A stretch of 64,000 bases of DNA from Paenibacillus cremeus (GTDB lineage: Bacteria > Bacillota > Bacilli > Paenibacillales > NBRC-103111). The notes beneath the pieces are model-generated. The model was not told where the DNA came from. It searched no databases and was given only the letters and a program-made list of their open reading frames with translations. Position numbers and translations under genes: made by a program. Shown here piece after piece: positions 7,512-16,334 of this stretch. How positions within the stretch are numbered: the stretch's first letter is position 1; each line of letters starts with the position of its first letter. The DNA lies in assembly GCF_007786445.1 (NCBI RefSeq), contig NZ_VNJI01000029.1, positions 23,633 to 87,632 on the forward strand, written 5' to 3'.

Positions 7512-8846
7512 TTATTTCGAATTGTCCTTGTCGATGATGGTCTGCAGTTCTTTATTCGCCTGCTCGGCGGCCGCTTTAATGTCTTCGCCGGTCATCGCCT
7601 TCAGTACTATGGCGCCTACCGCGTCGCGGGCTTCGCCTACACTGATAACGGTCGGACGATCATGGTCGACGCCGCCCTTGGAAGATTCCTTGATGACAGG
7701 TACGAGTTCGGCCGGGAAACCGGTCGTGCCTTCCGGTTTATCCCATACGGACATTCGGGCACCGGGGTTTCCTTTTTGCTGCGTCTGAAGCACGATCTCT
7801 TTGCTCGTCGCCCATTTAATGAATTCCCAAGCGGCGTCTTTGTTCGCGGACTTGGAATTCATCGCAAGGCCCCAGGAGGTAATGTTGTAAGGCTTGGAGC
7901 CGGCGGAACCGCTAGGGAATACCGCGAAGCCCACTTTATCGGCGATCGTCGATTTCGACGGATCAGTCGCATTCTGGTAGATCGAGTTCGCATCGGTATA
8001 GAATGCAACTTTGCCTTGAGCAAAAATACCGATCGCCTGCGGCCAAGACATGTTGAGCACGCCCGGAGGGCCGTAGTTTTTGAGCAAATCGGCGTAGGTC
8101 GAGAACGCCTTGATCGCTTCAGGCGAGTTGACCGTCGCTTTGCCGTCCTTCATGAAGTCCGCGCCTTCCGAGTAGAGGAACGACGATACCTGCGTGATCA
8201 GCGGCGAACGCTGACCGCGCGCCACGAAGCCATACATTTCGTTCTTCGGATCATGCAGCTTCTTGACAGCGGCGACGAGCTCGTCCATCGTTTTCGGGAC
8301 GGCAATGCCGGCTTTCTGCAGAAGATCCTTACGGTAATACAGAATTTCCTGCTCCGTGATGATCGGAACGCCGGCCAGCTTTTTGTCAACAGTTGTAGAG
8401 CTTACAGCCGCCTTGGTGAAATCGCCGAAATCATAACTCGGGTCCTTCGTCACATAGTCGTCGAGCGGTTGAACCCAGCCGTTCTTGTAAAAGAGCTGGC
8501 CCTCCTGCAGCGGGCGGTACATAAACACGTCCGGAGTCGTCGATCCGGTCGTAAACTGAACGGTCAGCTTCTGTGTCAGCTGGTCCTCAAAGAAGCTCTG
8601 CACTTCCACCTTCATGCCTGTTTGCTCTTCAAACTTCGGCAGCAGCGGCTTGATCGCTTCGCCCCACGGATGGTTGGCAGTCACGAGCGTCAACGTTTTG
8701 CCTTGAAAAGGTTTGGCGCCTGGAGCGGCTTGTCCCTGTGCGCCTCCCGACGGTGTATTGTTACCGCCTCCGCAGGCTGCCAGCATGCCTGTCGCCATAA
8801 CGGTTGTAAGCCCTACGCCGAGTAAGCGCTTTACAGATGTTTTCAT
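7512..8846 (-). CDS. Extracellular sugar-binding lipoprotein of ABC transporter
   Basis: A 444-residue solute-binding protein of the MalE/UgpB class (cluster B). A signal peptide ends in the lipobox LAACGG (about residues 22-27), giving a lipidated Cys on the outer face of the membrane. A Gly/Asn/Pro-rich linker precedes the first lobe (LTLVTANHPWGEAIKPLLPKF), and motifs such as YRKDLLQKAGI and AAWEFIKWAT are typical of this class. GGGAGG lies 9 nt before the ATG. It is the first gene of the five-gene set with two permeases, kinase and regulator. It captures the sugar for import and may present it to the sensor kinase. The ligand is unknown. Confidence 0.92.
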   Translation of the reverse strand: MKTSVKRLLGVGLTTVMATGMLAACGGGNNTPSGGAQGQAAPGAKPFQGKTLTLVTANHPWGEAIKPLLPKFEEQTGMKVEVQSFFEDQLTQKLTVQFTTGSTTPDVFMYRPLQEGQLFYKNGWVQPLDDYVTKDPSYDFGDFTKAAVSSTTVDKKLAGVPIITEQEILYYRKDLLQKAGIAVPKTMDELVAAVKKLHDPKNEMYGFVARGQRSPLITQVSSFLYSEGADFMKDGKATVNSPEAIKAFSTYADLLKNYGPPGVLNMSWPQAIGIFAQGKVAFYTDANSIYQNATDPSKSTIADKVGFAVFPSGSAGSKPYNITSWGLAMNSKSANKDAAWEFIKWATSKEIVLQTQQKGNPGARMSVWDKPEGTTGFPAELVPVIKESSKGGVDHDRPTVISVGEARDAVGAIVLKAMTGEDIKAAAEQANKELQTIIDKDNSK

Positions 8847-9229
8847 CTTCTTTATCCTCCCTTAAGCTGTAAGCCGAGCTTCCTTTGTTCGGCTAGCCCC
8901 CTGTAATGCTTTGTTCTTGCCGATAGACTAAGCTTAAGTGATTATAGCGTTCGAAGAAATAACGGAGATTAAACATCGATAACGCGAAATGAATGAAAAC
9001 TTCCCTGATAAAGGTTAAAGTCTGATTCATGCCCTCTTAAGAATATGAATTGAGCTCATAATTCTTCTTATGATCCTCGCTTATGAAATACACGCTTATC
9101 ATCTCCTACGACTCTACATAAAATCCTTTCTTATTCGCCCAGTAGCTCTGGGCGATGTGTACTGAAACTAAAAGAAGCGATGGGGCGGTTCCATCGCCAT
9201 GCTATCTCGTACCCGTTACTTCAACAACG

Positions 9230-9255
9230 AAAAAGAGCTGCCATTAAGCCAGCTC
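9230..9255 (-). terminator. Terminator downstream of the TRAP-linked two-component pair
   Basis: On the minus strand GAGCTG and CAGCTC (extendable by G-U pairs) form a stem around a 9-nt loop, followed by UUUUU. Confidence 0.65.
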
Positions 9256-9319
9256 CCTGATGCTCTTCTATGGATTTAATCAAATGACCAGCTCCGTAAA
9301 TGTAACCAACTGATTCGGA

Positions 9320-9351
9320 CTGGTTAACCTCTTTGACATTCTCTCAGCAGC
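9320..9351. repeat. 32-bp repeat, copy 1 of 2, in a 3' untranslated region
   Basis: A 32-bp segment that recurs at 16629-16660 with one mismatch. Here it begins 8 bp beyond the response regulator stop and forms part of an imperfect TAACCA/TGGTTA hairpin. Confidence 0.8.
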
Positions 9352-9358
9352 ACCCGGT

Positions 9359-10099
9359 TCATCCAATACCCGTCAATCGTTTTCTGTACTCCGAAGGGGT
9401 GTAATGCTTGAGCCGCTTGAACGTATTGCTGAAATAAGCCACATCCGCGTAGCCGAGCCGATCGGCAATCTCCGAAACTCGAAGCGATGTATGCGTCAAT
9501 AATCGCTCCGCCTCATTCATGCGGGCGTGTAACACGTAGTCAACGAAGGTCTGATTCATGCGCTGTTTGAATAGCTGGCTCAAATAGCTCGGATTGAGAT
9601 GGACCGCAGCCGCCGCGTCCGTTAAGGTAATCTCTCCGGGCAACCGCTCGGCAATGAGCTCCAGGACCAGCTCGACCGGAGACAGCTCCTGTGCATCCTT
9701 GACTTCCGGTTTGGCCGGCTTCTGACTCCCCACGTTCTCCATCCATTTGACGAGACAGCCCTTCATCTCCTCTACTTCTACCGGCTTAAGCAAGTAGTCA
9801 AACACCCCGAGACGCAGCCCCTGCTGGATGTATTTAAAATCATCGTGACCGCTGACCAGGACGACGGATACCATGCACTCGCGCTCGCGAAGTTGAGAGA
9901 GAAAAGTCAAGCCGTCCATCACCGGCATCCGAATGTCCGCAAGCACAAGATCCACGTCCCGGTCTCGAAGCCAGTCCAGCGCCTCCAAGCCATTCTGGCA
10001 TTCCCCCGCTACCTGAAAAGGAAGCTCCGTCCGCTCGATCGTCCGTTTCACGGCCGTTCGCACCCAGCGTTCATCCTCCACTAGCAGTATGTTATACAA
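9359..10099 (-). CDS. Short YesN-type response regulator with AraC domain
   Basis: A 246-residue regulator with a receiver domain (residues 1-120; D55 in LADIRMPV, K105 in LLKPVEVEE) joined by a short linker to two AraC helix-turn-helix units (about 145-246, ending HYTPSEYRKRL). It lacks the long middle region of the regulator at 2215-3858. It overlaps the kinase gene upstream by 8 bp and is the last gene of the dctQ-dctM-dctP-kinase-regulator series, so it most likely controls the TRAP transporter genes. Its 3' region shares a 32-bp repeat with the M20 peptidase gene 7 kb away. Confidence 0.92.
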   Translation of the reverse strand: MYNILLVEDERWVRTAVKRTIERTELPFQVAGECQNGLEALDWLRDRDVDLVLADIRMPVMDGLTFLSQLRERECMVSVVLVSGHDDFKYIQQGLRLGVFDYLLKPVEVEEMKGCLVKWMENVGSQKPAKPEVKDAQELSPVELVLELIAERLPGEITLTDAAAAVHLNPSYLSQLFKQRMNQTFVDYVLHARMNEAERLLTHTSLRVSEIADRLGYADVAYFSNTFKRLKHYTPSEYRKRLTGIG

Positions 10100-11951
10100 C
10101 GTTCGTTCTCCTCTCTTCGGTCAAGCTCGTCAAGCCCGTCAACGGCAAACGAATTTGCACGACGGCCCCCTGCTCTGCCTGGCTATCGATGGTAATGCCA
10201 TAACTTGCTCCGAACAAATACTGGATTCTGCGATGCACATTGACAATACCGATGCTGGGTCCGCCGTCCATGACATCCTTCTCGCGCAAGCTTTGGCGGA
10301 TTTCCGCGAGCCGCTCTTCCGAGATCCCCATCCCGGTATCCTTGACCTGGACGACAAAGGTATTCCCCTCGCCCTCAAAGGCGGAAATACGAATTCTCGT
10401 GATACCTAGTGCAGGCTCGATCCCGTGCACGATGCAGTTTTCTACCAGCGGTTGGAGGGAGAATCGGACAATGAGCTGATTTTGCGCCCATTCCGGTACG
10501 TCCAGCTCCACCTCCAGCTTATCCTCAAAGCGGAAGCTCTGAATTTGCAAATACACCTTGGCAAAATAAAGCTCCTGCTTCAAGGAAACCGTCTGCGACG
10601 TTTGCTTCAGGTTATAGCGCAAGAGCCGTGCCAGCGCACCGGTAATATCGGAGATCGAATCGACCGATTGCTCGAGCGCCATCCCTCGAATCGTCTCCAG
10701 CGAATTATACAGAAAATGCGGATTCATCTGCGATTGCAGTGCTTTGAGCTCAATTTCCCGCTGTCGCAGCGCCAGCTCCGTCTCCCTAAGCTTGGAGAAA
10801 TACACTTCATCCAGCAAGCTGCGCAGCCGCCCCACCATCCGGTTGAAGCTATGGGTGAGCAGCCCGATCTCGTCTTTGGATTCGACTTCCACGGAGCCGG
10901 TAAAGTCACCCGCCTCCACTCGTCTTGTGTAGCGAGCGAGTCGCTTCACTGGCCGGATGATGCTGCTGCCTAAGCCAATCCCGAGAATCGCCGCCACGAA
11001 TAACGTAATGCATACCGTGAGAAAAATCGTGTGGCGGATGTAGGCCGTCCCCTGCAGCAGCTCGGAGTAAGGGATCGACGTAACCAGCGTCCACCCCAGA
11101 AAAGACGAATGCGCGTAGGTGAGCAGCCGCTTCGCGCCGGAGGTGGTTACGAACGATCCGCTGTCGCTTGTCAGAATGTTGGGCAAATTCTCAAATTCCG
11201 CCGGCAAGCCTAGGAAATTAAAATTCGGGTGATAGACGTATCGCCCCTCAGAATCCAAAATGTACATGTAGCCCGTACGACCGATCGTTACCTTCTCGGC
11301 AATTTCCTGAAACCGCTTAAAATTCACATCGATGATGATCATTCCGATGGGCTGCAGGGTGAGCGGACTGACCAAGCGCCTGGCGATGGAGATTACCTGC
11401 TCCTTGCGGTCGTCGATCCGGATCATCCGGGTAAAAATCTTAGGCTCATACCCTCGGGGAACGCTGGAATACCAATATTCGTTCTGGGGGTCGTTCGTCC
11501 GAATCGCATTTGGCGTACTCCACACATCAAAGGTCTGGATCTGCTCAAGCACTACCGTGATATTGGAAATATCGGAGCGGGAATACGCAGCCTGCTTTAG
11601 CACCTGCTTGACGTCATCCTGCATACCGCTCGTCTCAAGCTCCTCTTTGGAGCTAATCTTCGTTAATGCGTTCATGACCGGATCGTTGACGATTTTCAAA
11701 ATGCTGATTTCAAAATCGTTCACGTAATATCCGACATGCGTGTTGACCTGCTCAATGATCTGCCAGCTGTATAGCTTGGCTTCATTCTCCAGCACATCTG
11801 AGGAACGAATGTAGGATACAAAGCCAATGAAGCACATCGGCACGACAATGAGCAAACCGGAATACACGAGTAGCTTGCTCGTCAGCGGAAGATCGCGCAG
11901 CAGGATCGTTCTCAGGATGCCTCGATAGATAGATTGCCACTGCTTCCACAT
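10092..11951 (-). CDS. YesM-type sensor histidine kinase with Cache-like sensor domain
   Basis: A 619-residue membrane kinase. The first transmembrane helix lies near residues 25-47 and the second near 300-325. Between them is an extracytoplasmic domain with the double-Cache hallmark TGYMYILDSEGRYVYHPN. HAMP follows, then QMNPHFLYNSLETIR with the phospho-acceptor His (about residue 415) and an ATPase domain with QPLVENCIVHGIEP. The ATG at 11951 is chosen for GGGGGCGGAAGG just upstream and the position of the first helix. Cache domains bind small organic acids or amino acids, which agrees with a partner TRAP transporter for a carboxylate. That link is inference. Confidence 0.92.
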   Translation of the reverse strand: MWKQWQSIYRGILRTILLRDLPLTSKLLVYSGLLIVVPMCFIGFVSYIRSSDVLENEAKLYSWQIIEQVNTHVGYYVNDFEISILKIVNDPVMNALTKISSKEELETSGMQDDVKQVLKQAAYSRSDISNITVVLEQIQTFDVWSTPNAIRTNDPQNEYWYSSVPRGYEPKIFTRMIRIDDRKEQVISIARRLVSPLTLQPIGMIIIDVNFKRFQEIAEKVTIGRTGYMYILDSEGRYVYHPNFNFLGLPAEFENLPNILTSDSGSFVTTSGAKRLLTYAHSSFLGWTLVTSIPYSELLQGTAYIRHTIFLTVCITLFVAAILGIGLGSSIIRPVKRLARYTRRVEAGDFTGSVEVESKDEIGLLTHSFNRMVGRLRSLLDEVYFSKLRETELALRQREIELKALQSQMNPHFLYNSLETIRGMALEQSVDSISDITGALARLLRYNLKQTSQTVSLKQELYFAKVYLQIQSFRFEDKLEVELDVPEWAQNQLIVRFSLQPLVENCIVHGIEPALGITRIRISAFEGEGNTFVVQVKDTGMGISEERLAEIRQSLREKDVMDGGPSIGIVNVHRRIQYLFGASYGITIDSQAEQGAVVQIRLPLTGLTSLTEERRTNVV

Positions 11952-12022
11952 GTCCTTCCGCCCCCTCGATTCTTTGGCACAAAAGGGGAGCCTGATGATA
12001 GGCCCCCCGTACAATTTTATGA

Positions 12023-13069
12023 TTATTTTCTGGCTTTGTCGATAGCGTCCAGCACATCTTTATACTCAGCGCGATACTTGTCGATGGTCGGCTTCACGGC
12101 ATCCTGCCAAGGCTTCACATCCTTCACCTCGGTGATCGTCACGCCGGCCGCGCGAATTTTCTCCTCGGACTTCTTCTCGAACTTTTTCCACTCGTCCCGT
12201 TGATACTGCACGGATTCCTGAGCGGCCTGCTTCACCAGCTTTTTATCCTCATCCGACAACTTGTCGAAAGCGACCTTGCTCATCATCAGCACTTCCGGTA
12301 CGCGCTGGTGACCATCGAGAATCATATTTTTCGCTACGGTGTAATGGTTTGACGTATCGAAGCTCGGCCAGTTGTTCTCCGCCGCGTCTATGACGCCGGT
12401 CTGCAGAGAGCTGAAAACATCGCCGTACGGCATGGGCGTTGCGCTGGCGCCCAGCGCAGAGATCAGGTCGATGTTGATTTTATTTTGAATGACGCGGATT
12501 TTCTGCCCCTTCAGGTCGCTGATTTTCGTGATTGGTTTACGGCTGTAGAAATGGCGCGCCCCGGAATCGTAATAGGCCAAACCGGCGAATCGCGATGCGG
12601 ATAAGCTATCCAGAAGCTTGTTGCCCTCGGCGCTGTTTAGGAACTTCCACTCATGCTCCTCATTATCGAAAATGTACGGGAGACTGAAAACCCCCATCGC
12701 TTTGCTGAAGTCCGCCACGACGCCGGTGCTGACCCGCGTGAACTCGATAGCGCCGAGCTGCACCTGCTCCACGACCGCTTTTTCTTCGCCTAATTGAGAG
12801 GAAGGGAACACGTCGATTTTGATCCGTCCGTTTGACTTTTGGGCCACCAGCTCCGCAAACTTCTTATCCCCTAGTACGGTAGGATAGTCTGGAGGGTGCG
12901 TATCAGCTAGGCGCATGGTTAAGGTTGGCTTTTTATCCTCCGTCTTAGCGGGCCCCGCAGCTCCCTGATTATTTCCCGAATTCGTAGTAGTGCTGCTTCC
13001 GCAGCCTGTCAGAACAGCCCCACCCAGCAGCAGAGCGGCCACGGACCCGATGATCATTTTCTTCTTCAT
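12023..13069 (-). CDS. dctP: TRAP transporter solute-binding protein DctP
   Basis: A 348-residue lipoprotein: the signal peptide ends in the lipobox VLTGCGSS (about residues 20-27), as expected in a Gram-positive host. The mature part shows the DctP pattern: RLADTHPPDYP near the N-terminus, GQKIRV with the Arg that usually binds the solute carboxylate, and DAAENNWPSF. It delivers an organic acid to the DctQ/DctM membrane proteins using an ion gradient instead of ATP. The ATG at 13069 follows GGGGAGAAGGAT. A 119-bp gap with a cre-like site separates it from dctM, so it may have its own promoter. The solute is unknown. Confidence 0.93.
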   Translation of the reverse strand: MKKKMIIGSVAALLLGGAVLTGCGSSTTTNSGNNQGAAGPAKTEDKKPTLTMRLADTHPPDYPTVLGDKKFAELVAQKSNGRIKIDVFPSSQLGEEKAVVEQVQLGAIEFTRVSTGVVADFSKAMGVFSLPYIFDNEEHEWKFLNSAEGNKLLDSLSASRFAGLAYYDSGARHFYSRKPITKISDLKGQKIRVIQNKINIDLISALGASATPMPYGDVFSSLQTGVIDAAENNWPSFDTSNHYTVAKNMILDGHQRVPEVLMMSKVAFDKLSDEDKKLVKQAAQESVQYQRDEWKKFEKKSEEKIRAAGVTITEVKDVKPWQDAVKPTIDKYRAEYKDVLDAIDKARK

Positions 13070-13125
13070 ATCCTTCTCCCCTTTAGAAAACATATTTTTA
13101 TCCTGCTCTCGTACTTCAGTATAAT

Positions 13126-13139
13126 TGCAAGCGCATTCA
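13126..13139. promoter_or_regulatory. CcpA-type cre site upstream of dctP
   Basis: TGCAAGCGCATTCA matches the cre pattern TGNAANCGNWWNCA at every fixed position. It lies directly upstream of a candidate minus-strand -10 TATACT (13123-13118), between dctM and dctP, so CcpA binding would block this promoter when preferred sugars are present. Confidence 0.6.
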
Positions 13140-13188
13140 ATGCATATGTGAGTCATTTTATGTCTTTTTGTAATTATTTTAGCTTCCG

Positions 13189-14484
13189 TTATTTCCCATT
13201 AACGAGATGCGGGAGCCACAGCGAAATGTCCGGAATATAGGTGATTAGCATTAACACCACACACATCGCGAAGAAAAATGGCCACGACGCCCTCGTCGCT
13301 TGATCCACCGATACCCTGCCGATGGCGCAGCCGACGAACAAGACTGTTCCAACCGGCGGAGTAATGAGCCCAATCCCACAGTTCAGAATCAGAATGATGC
13401 CAAAATGGACGGGATCAATACCGAGCGACGTAACGACGGGCAGCAGAATGGGAGTCATGATCAAAATCATCGGCGCCATATCCATCGGAAAGCCCAGGAG
13501 CAAGAGCAGCACATTGATTAGCAGCAAAATCACCATCGGATTGCTTGAAATATGGAGAAACAGATCGGTGACCAGCGCCGGAATTTTCAGGTAGGCAAGA
13601 ATCCATCCGAAGGCATCCGATGCCGCAATTAAAAATAGCACCATAGCAACCGTACGAAACGTGCGCTTAAGAATCAAGTAAAATCCGCTCAATGGGACAT
13701 CCTTGTACACGAAAAAGGTCAGGATGAACGCATAGGCACACGCCATGGCGCCCGATTCGGTGGCGGTGAACCAGCCGCTTAAGATGCCGCCGAGAATGAT
13801 CACTCCGGTCAGCAAAGAGAGGAAGCCGTCGCGGACAATTTTGGGCACGTCCGCCCATTGGATAGGCTCGCCTTTGGCATAACCTCGTTTAACGGCTATG
13901 AAATATGATACGGCCATGAGCGTGAACAATAAGCAAAGCCCAGGAACAATGCCGCCTAAGAAAAGGCTGGAGATTGAGACTCCGCCCGCTGCGATGGAAT
14001 ACAGCACCAGATTGTGACTCGGCGGGACCACGACGCCTTGGATCGAGGCGGAGGTCGTGACAGCAACGGCGTAATCCGCGTCATAGCCTTTTTTCTTCAT
14101 GGCCGGGATGAGAACGGAACCGATCGAAGAGACATCCGCCACTGCTGAGCCCGAAATGTTGCCGAAAAACATACAAGCGACGCAATTCACCATCGCCAGA
14201 CCGCCTCGCACCGCCCCGACAAACAGTTGCGCAAAGTTCACGAGCCTGACGGCCATGCCCCCGGCGCTCATTATCTGTCCGGCTAGGATAAAGAACGGAA
14301 TCGTTAGCAGCGGAAACGAATTAATACCCTGAATCATGCGCTGACCGACGACGACCCATGGAATGTCCAGATAGATCAGCGTAATCAGTGTAGAGCCTGC
14401 CAGCGTGATCGAGATCGGAAACCGAAGCACGATCAGAACGACGAAGCTGAGTAGAAGAATGGCGATAGCAGTTGCGTTGATCAT
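13189..14484 (-). CDS. dctM: TRAP transporter large permease DctM
   Basis: A 431-residue membrane protein with about 12 hydrophobic helices. Motifs recalled from the DctM family are present: SGSAVADVSSIG in a re-entrant loop, PPSHNLVLYSIAAGG, and LNCGIGLITPPVGTVLF near the C-terminus. DctM is the sodium- or proton-coupled channel subunit. It starts within the dctQ stop (ATGA overlap at 14481-14484), showing tight coupling. It is followed by dctP and a kinase/regulator pair in one direction. TRAP systems are less common in Bacillales than ABC importers. Confidence 0.94.
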   Translation of the reverse strand: MINATAIAILLLSFVVLIVLRFPISITLAGSTLITLIYLDIPWVVVGQRMIQGINSFPLLTIPFFILAGQIMSAGGMAVRLVNFAQLFVGAVRGGLAMVNCVACMFFGNISGSAVADVSSIGSVLIPAMKKKGYDADYAVAVTTSASIQGVVVPPSHNLVLYSIAAGGVSISSLFLGGIVPGLCLLFTLMAVSYFIAVKRGYAKGEPIQWADVPKIVRDGFLSLLTGVIILGGILSGWFTATESGAMACAYAFILTFFVYKDVPLSGFYLILKRTFRTVAMVLFLIAASDAFGWILAYLKIPALVTDLFLHISSNPMVILLLINVLLLLLGFPMDMAPMILIMTPILLPVVTSLGIDPVHFGIILILNCGIGLITPPVGTVLFVGCAIGRVSVDQATRASWPFFFAMCVVLMLITYIPDISLWLPHLVNGK

Positions 14485-14981
14485 TCAGATCCCTCCTCGA
14501 TTCCATGATGTCTTTTGGTGTCGATCCCAAGGAGCTGAAGCAGGGAATAGACACAGATCATTACCCCTGTAATGGGCATGACCACATATTGCACACTGTT
14601 AGGAAGCTGAGTGGCAGGCAGCGTGGACTCGTTCATAAGTACGGTGAACTCCCAGCCGTTGACTACCAAATAAAGCCCGAATAAAAAAATGCAGATATCG
14701 ATCACCTTGTCCAGCACCCAGTTCACACGCGCAGGAAAAAACTTCGTGACGCTATCCATGGCCATATGCAGCTTTTCACGGAACCCAATGGCAATCCCCA
14801 TGAACGAGAACCAGACCATCAGGAGCAGCGTGACCTCCTCCGACCAGAAGAACACATAGTTAAACAATTTGCGGGTGATGACCTGAATCGTGACGATGAT
14901 CGTCATCGAGGCGAGGGCTATCAGCGCAAAGTTCTCGAACACACTATCGATGCCCAGCGCGATTCGCTTTAACGTCTTCAT
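14481..14981 (-). CDS. dctQ: TRAP transporter small permease DctQ
   Basis: A 166-residue membrane protein with four helices, the size and pattern of DctQ. The segment YVFFWSEEVTLLLMVWFSFMG contains the conserved W-S-E-E motif after the second helix. It works with DctM and is the first gene of the operon. The ATG at 14981 is preferred to an upstream ATG at 15029; AAAGGGG lies about 12 nt upstream and the first helix begins at the right distance. A dyad TGTAA/TTACA at 15030-15043 lies in the leader. Confidence 0.9.
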   Translation of the reverse strand: MKTLKRIALGIDSVFENFALIALASMTIIVTIQVITRKLFNYVFFWSEEVTLLLMVWFSFMGIAIGFREKLHMAMDSVTKFFPARVNWVLDKVIDICIFLFGLYLVVNGWEFTVLMNESTLPATQLPNSVQYVVMPITGVMICVYSLLQLLGIDTKRHHGIEEGSE

Positions 14982-15161
14982 CTCACTTATGTACCCCTTT
15001 CTTTGCTCTTTGTTTATGATCCTCCTCATTGTAAAGGCTTACAGTTCCGAAGATAACGCTTTTCGTTTTAGATTCTTTTGTAATTTTTTTAGGTGGGCAC
15101 AAAAAAATCAGCCGCTCTACAAACAACGTAGTTGAAGATAACTTCCGTTACATCAATGCTC

Positions 15162-15191
15162 AAAAAAAGGAGCTACCCTAGCGGCAGCTCC
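15162..15191 (-). terminator. Minus-strand terminator with no visible upstream gene
   Basis: On the minus strand GGAGCTGCC and GGGTAGCTCC form a 9-bp stem (one G-U) with a 4-5-nt loop, followed by seven U. Upstream on that strand lies only the antisense of the deacetylase gene. It is either a relic of a displaced gene or part of a dctQ leader. Confidence 0.7.
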
Positions 15192-15278
15192 ACACTATCG
15201 TAATCCATTAATTCATCATAAAGTAATAATTTGGAATTAAAATGGAGGTTACAACAGAAGGGAATTGGAGGGTCACTT

Positions 15279-16334
15279 ATGAAGCTAAGGAGTATCATAA
15301 TGAAGTGTATTCAATGGGCGGCTGTTCTCCCGCTGATTTACCTCTCGAGCGTTCAGACCGTCTTCGCGGATGGATTCGTGACCGGCTTGGATTCGGCTGG
15401 TTCTCCCCTCTCTTACTTGCCAATGGTTGTCCCCACTTTACTCCCTTCCCCCCTGTGGAAGCTTCCGATTTATTTATCCTTCCGGCCGCTACCGAGCGAA
15501 GCTAGCGTGAGGTGCCCAAATCCCGGGAATATGACAAGTGCTGCAGCAGTGCCTGATACCAGTCAAATTCACTATACCGGCAAAGCATTGATTTTGTTGT
15601 ATCACAATATTGATCCCACCGAATCGGATATTACCATTTCTCCGCAAAAATTCGAAGCTCACCTGGATGCTCTGAAGGCCAACCACTACAACGTGGTTTC
15701 GCTTGAAGACTTGATATCCTTCCTCGAGGGGACTAATGACCTGCCACCCAATGCTGTGGTATTGACTTTCGATGACGGATACAGCTCATTTTATCGTTAT
15801 GTTTATCCCGATTTGAGGCAGCGGGGGATAACCGCCACCGATTTTGTCATTGTGAACGATCTGGGCACACACGACGGCGATTTCAGGTTTTTGGACTGGT
15901 CGCAGCTGCAGGAGATGAATTGCTCAGGATTTTCGTTTTATTCCCACTCCTACAACCTCCACGAGCTGCAAACTGGAGCGAACGGAAATCAAGTATCGCC
16001 CCTGGCTAACCGAGTGTATATCGACGGTACCGATAATTTGGAGACGGAGGAGCAATATCGTACCAAGGTGTTGGCCGACTTGATGCTGTCCAATGTGCTG
16101 CTGCAGCAAAAGCTGGGCAAGCAGCTCCCCATCCTAAGCTTCCCTCATGGCGAGTACAATCAAGAGCTGCTGGACTTGGCGGGAAGCATAGGAATCCATT
16201 ATTTTGCAACGACAAACGAGGGCATCAATGGGCCTGGCGATCATTTACTTAGGCGGGTAAACGCAGGCATGCCTTATATTAGCGGCGATGTCTTAATCGA
16301 GAAGCTGGCCGGCTACGATGATCCTAGGAAGTAA
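15279..16334 (+). CDS. Secreted polysaccharide deacetylase (NodB/CE4 domain)
   Basis: A 351-residue exported protein. The N-terminus is a signal peptide (MKLRSIIMKCIQWAAVLP..., cleavage likely after VFA near residue 31), then a Pro-rich spacer to about residue 90. The CE4 domain shows YHNID, the catalytic LTFDDGYSSFY motif with the Asp pair, the metal-binding HSYNLH motif and LSFPHGEYN. CE4 enzymes remove N- or O-acetyl groups from peptidoglycan, chitin or exopolysaccharide. The ATG at 15279 follows GGAGGG by 6 nt. It is a lone gene between two minus-strand operons, so it is probably a separate unit. Substrate cannot be assigned. Confidence 0.9.
   Translation: MKLRSIIMKCIQWAAVLPLIYLSSVQTVFADGFVTGLDSAGSPLSYLPMVVPTLLPSPLWKLPIYLSFRPLPSEASVRCPNPGNMTSAAAVPDTSQIHYTGKALILLYHNIDPTESDITISPQKFEAHLDALKANHYNVVSLEDLISFLEGTNDLPPNAVVLTFDDGYSSFYRYVYPDLRQRGITATDFVIVNDLGTHDGDFRFLDWSQLQEMNCSGFSFYSHSYNLHELQTGANGNQVSPLANRVYIDGTDNLETEEQYRTKVLADLMLSNVLLQQKLGKQLPILSFPHGEYNQELLDLAGSIGIHYFATTNEGINGPGDHLLRRVNAGMPYISGDVLIEKLAGYDDPRK

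Larger units (their letters stand above)
8847..9358. other. Intergenic region with several hairpins and a candidate promoter
   Basis: About 510 bp between the ABC operon and the TRAP-linked regulator, both on the minus strand. It holds a candidate minus-strand -10 TATAAT at 8946-8941 with a poor -35, fitting an activator-dependent promoter. It also has a 7-bp hairpin CGCCCAG/CTGGGCG at 9136-9154, a GCGATGG/CCATCGC hairpin at 9177-9197 with TTCTTTT beyond on the minus strand, and the terminator at 9230-9255. No gene was found. Confidence 0.5.

Noticed and set aside
7662..8825. Long plus-strand open frame of 387 codons
   Set aside because: It is the antisense of the binding-protein gene at 7512-8846, has no ribosome site and an Arg/Leu/Phe-rich composition typical of shadow frames in GC-rich DNA.
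15101..15131. Second terminator near the A-rich stretch before dctQ
   Set aside because: The stem CTAC/GTAG is only 4 bp and separated from the U-run by GC-rich sequence.
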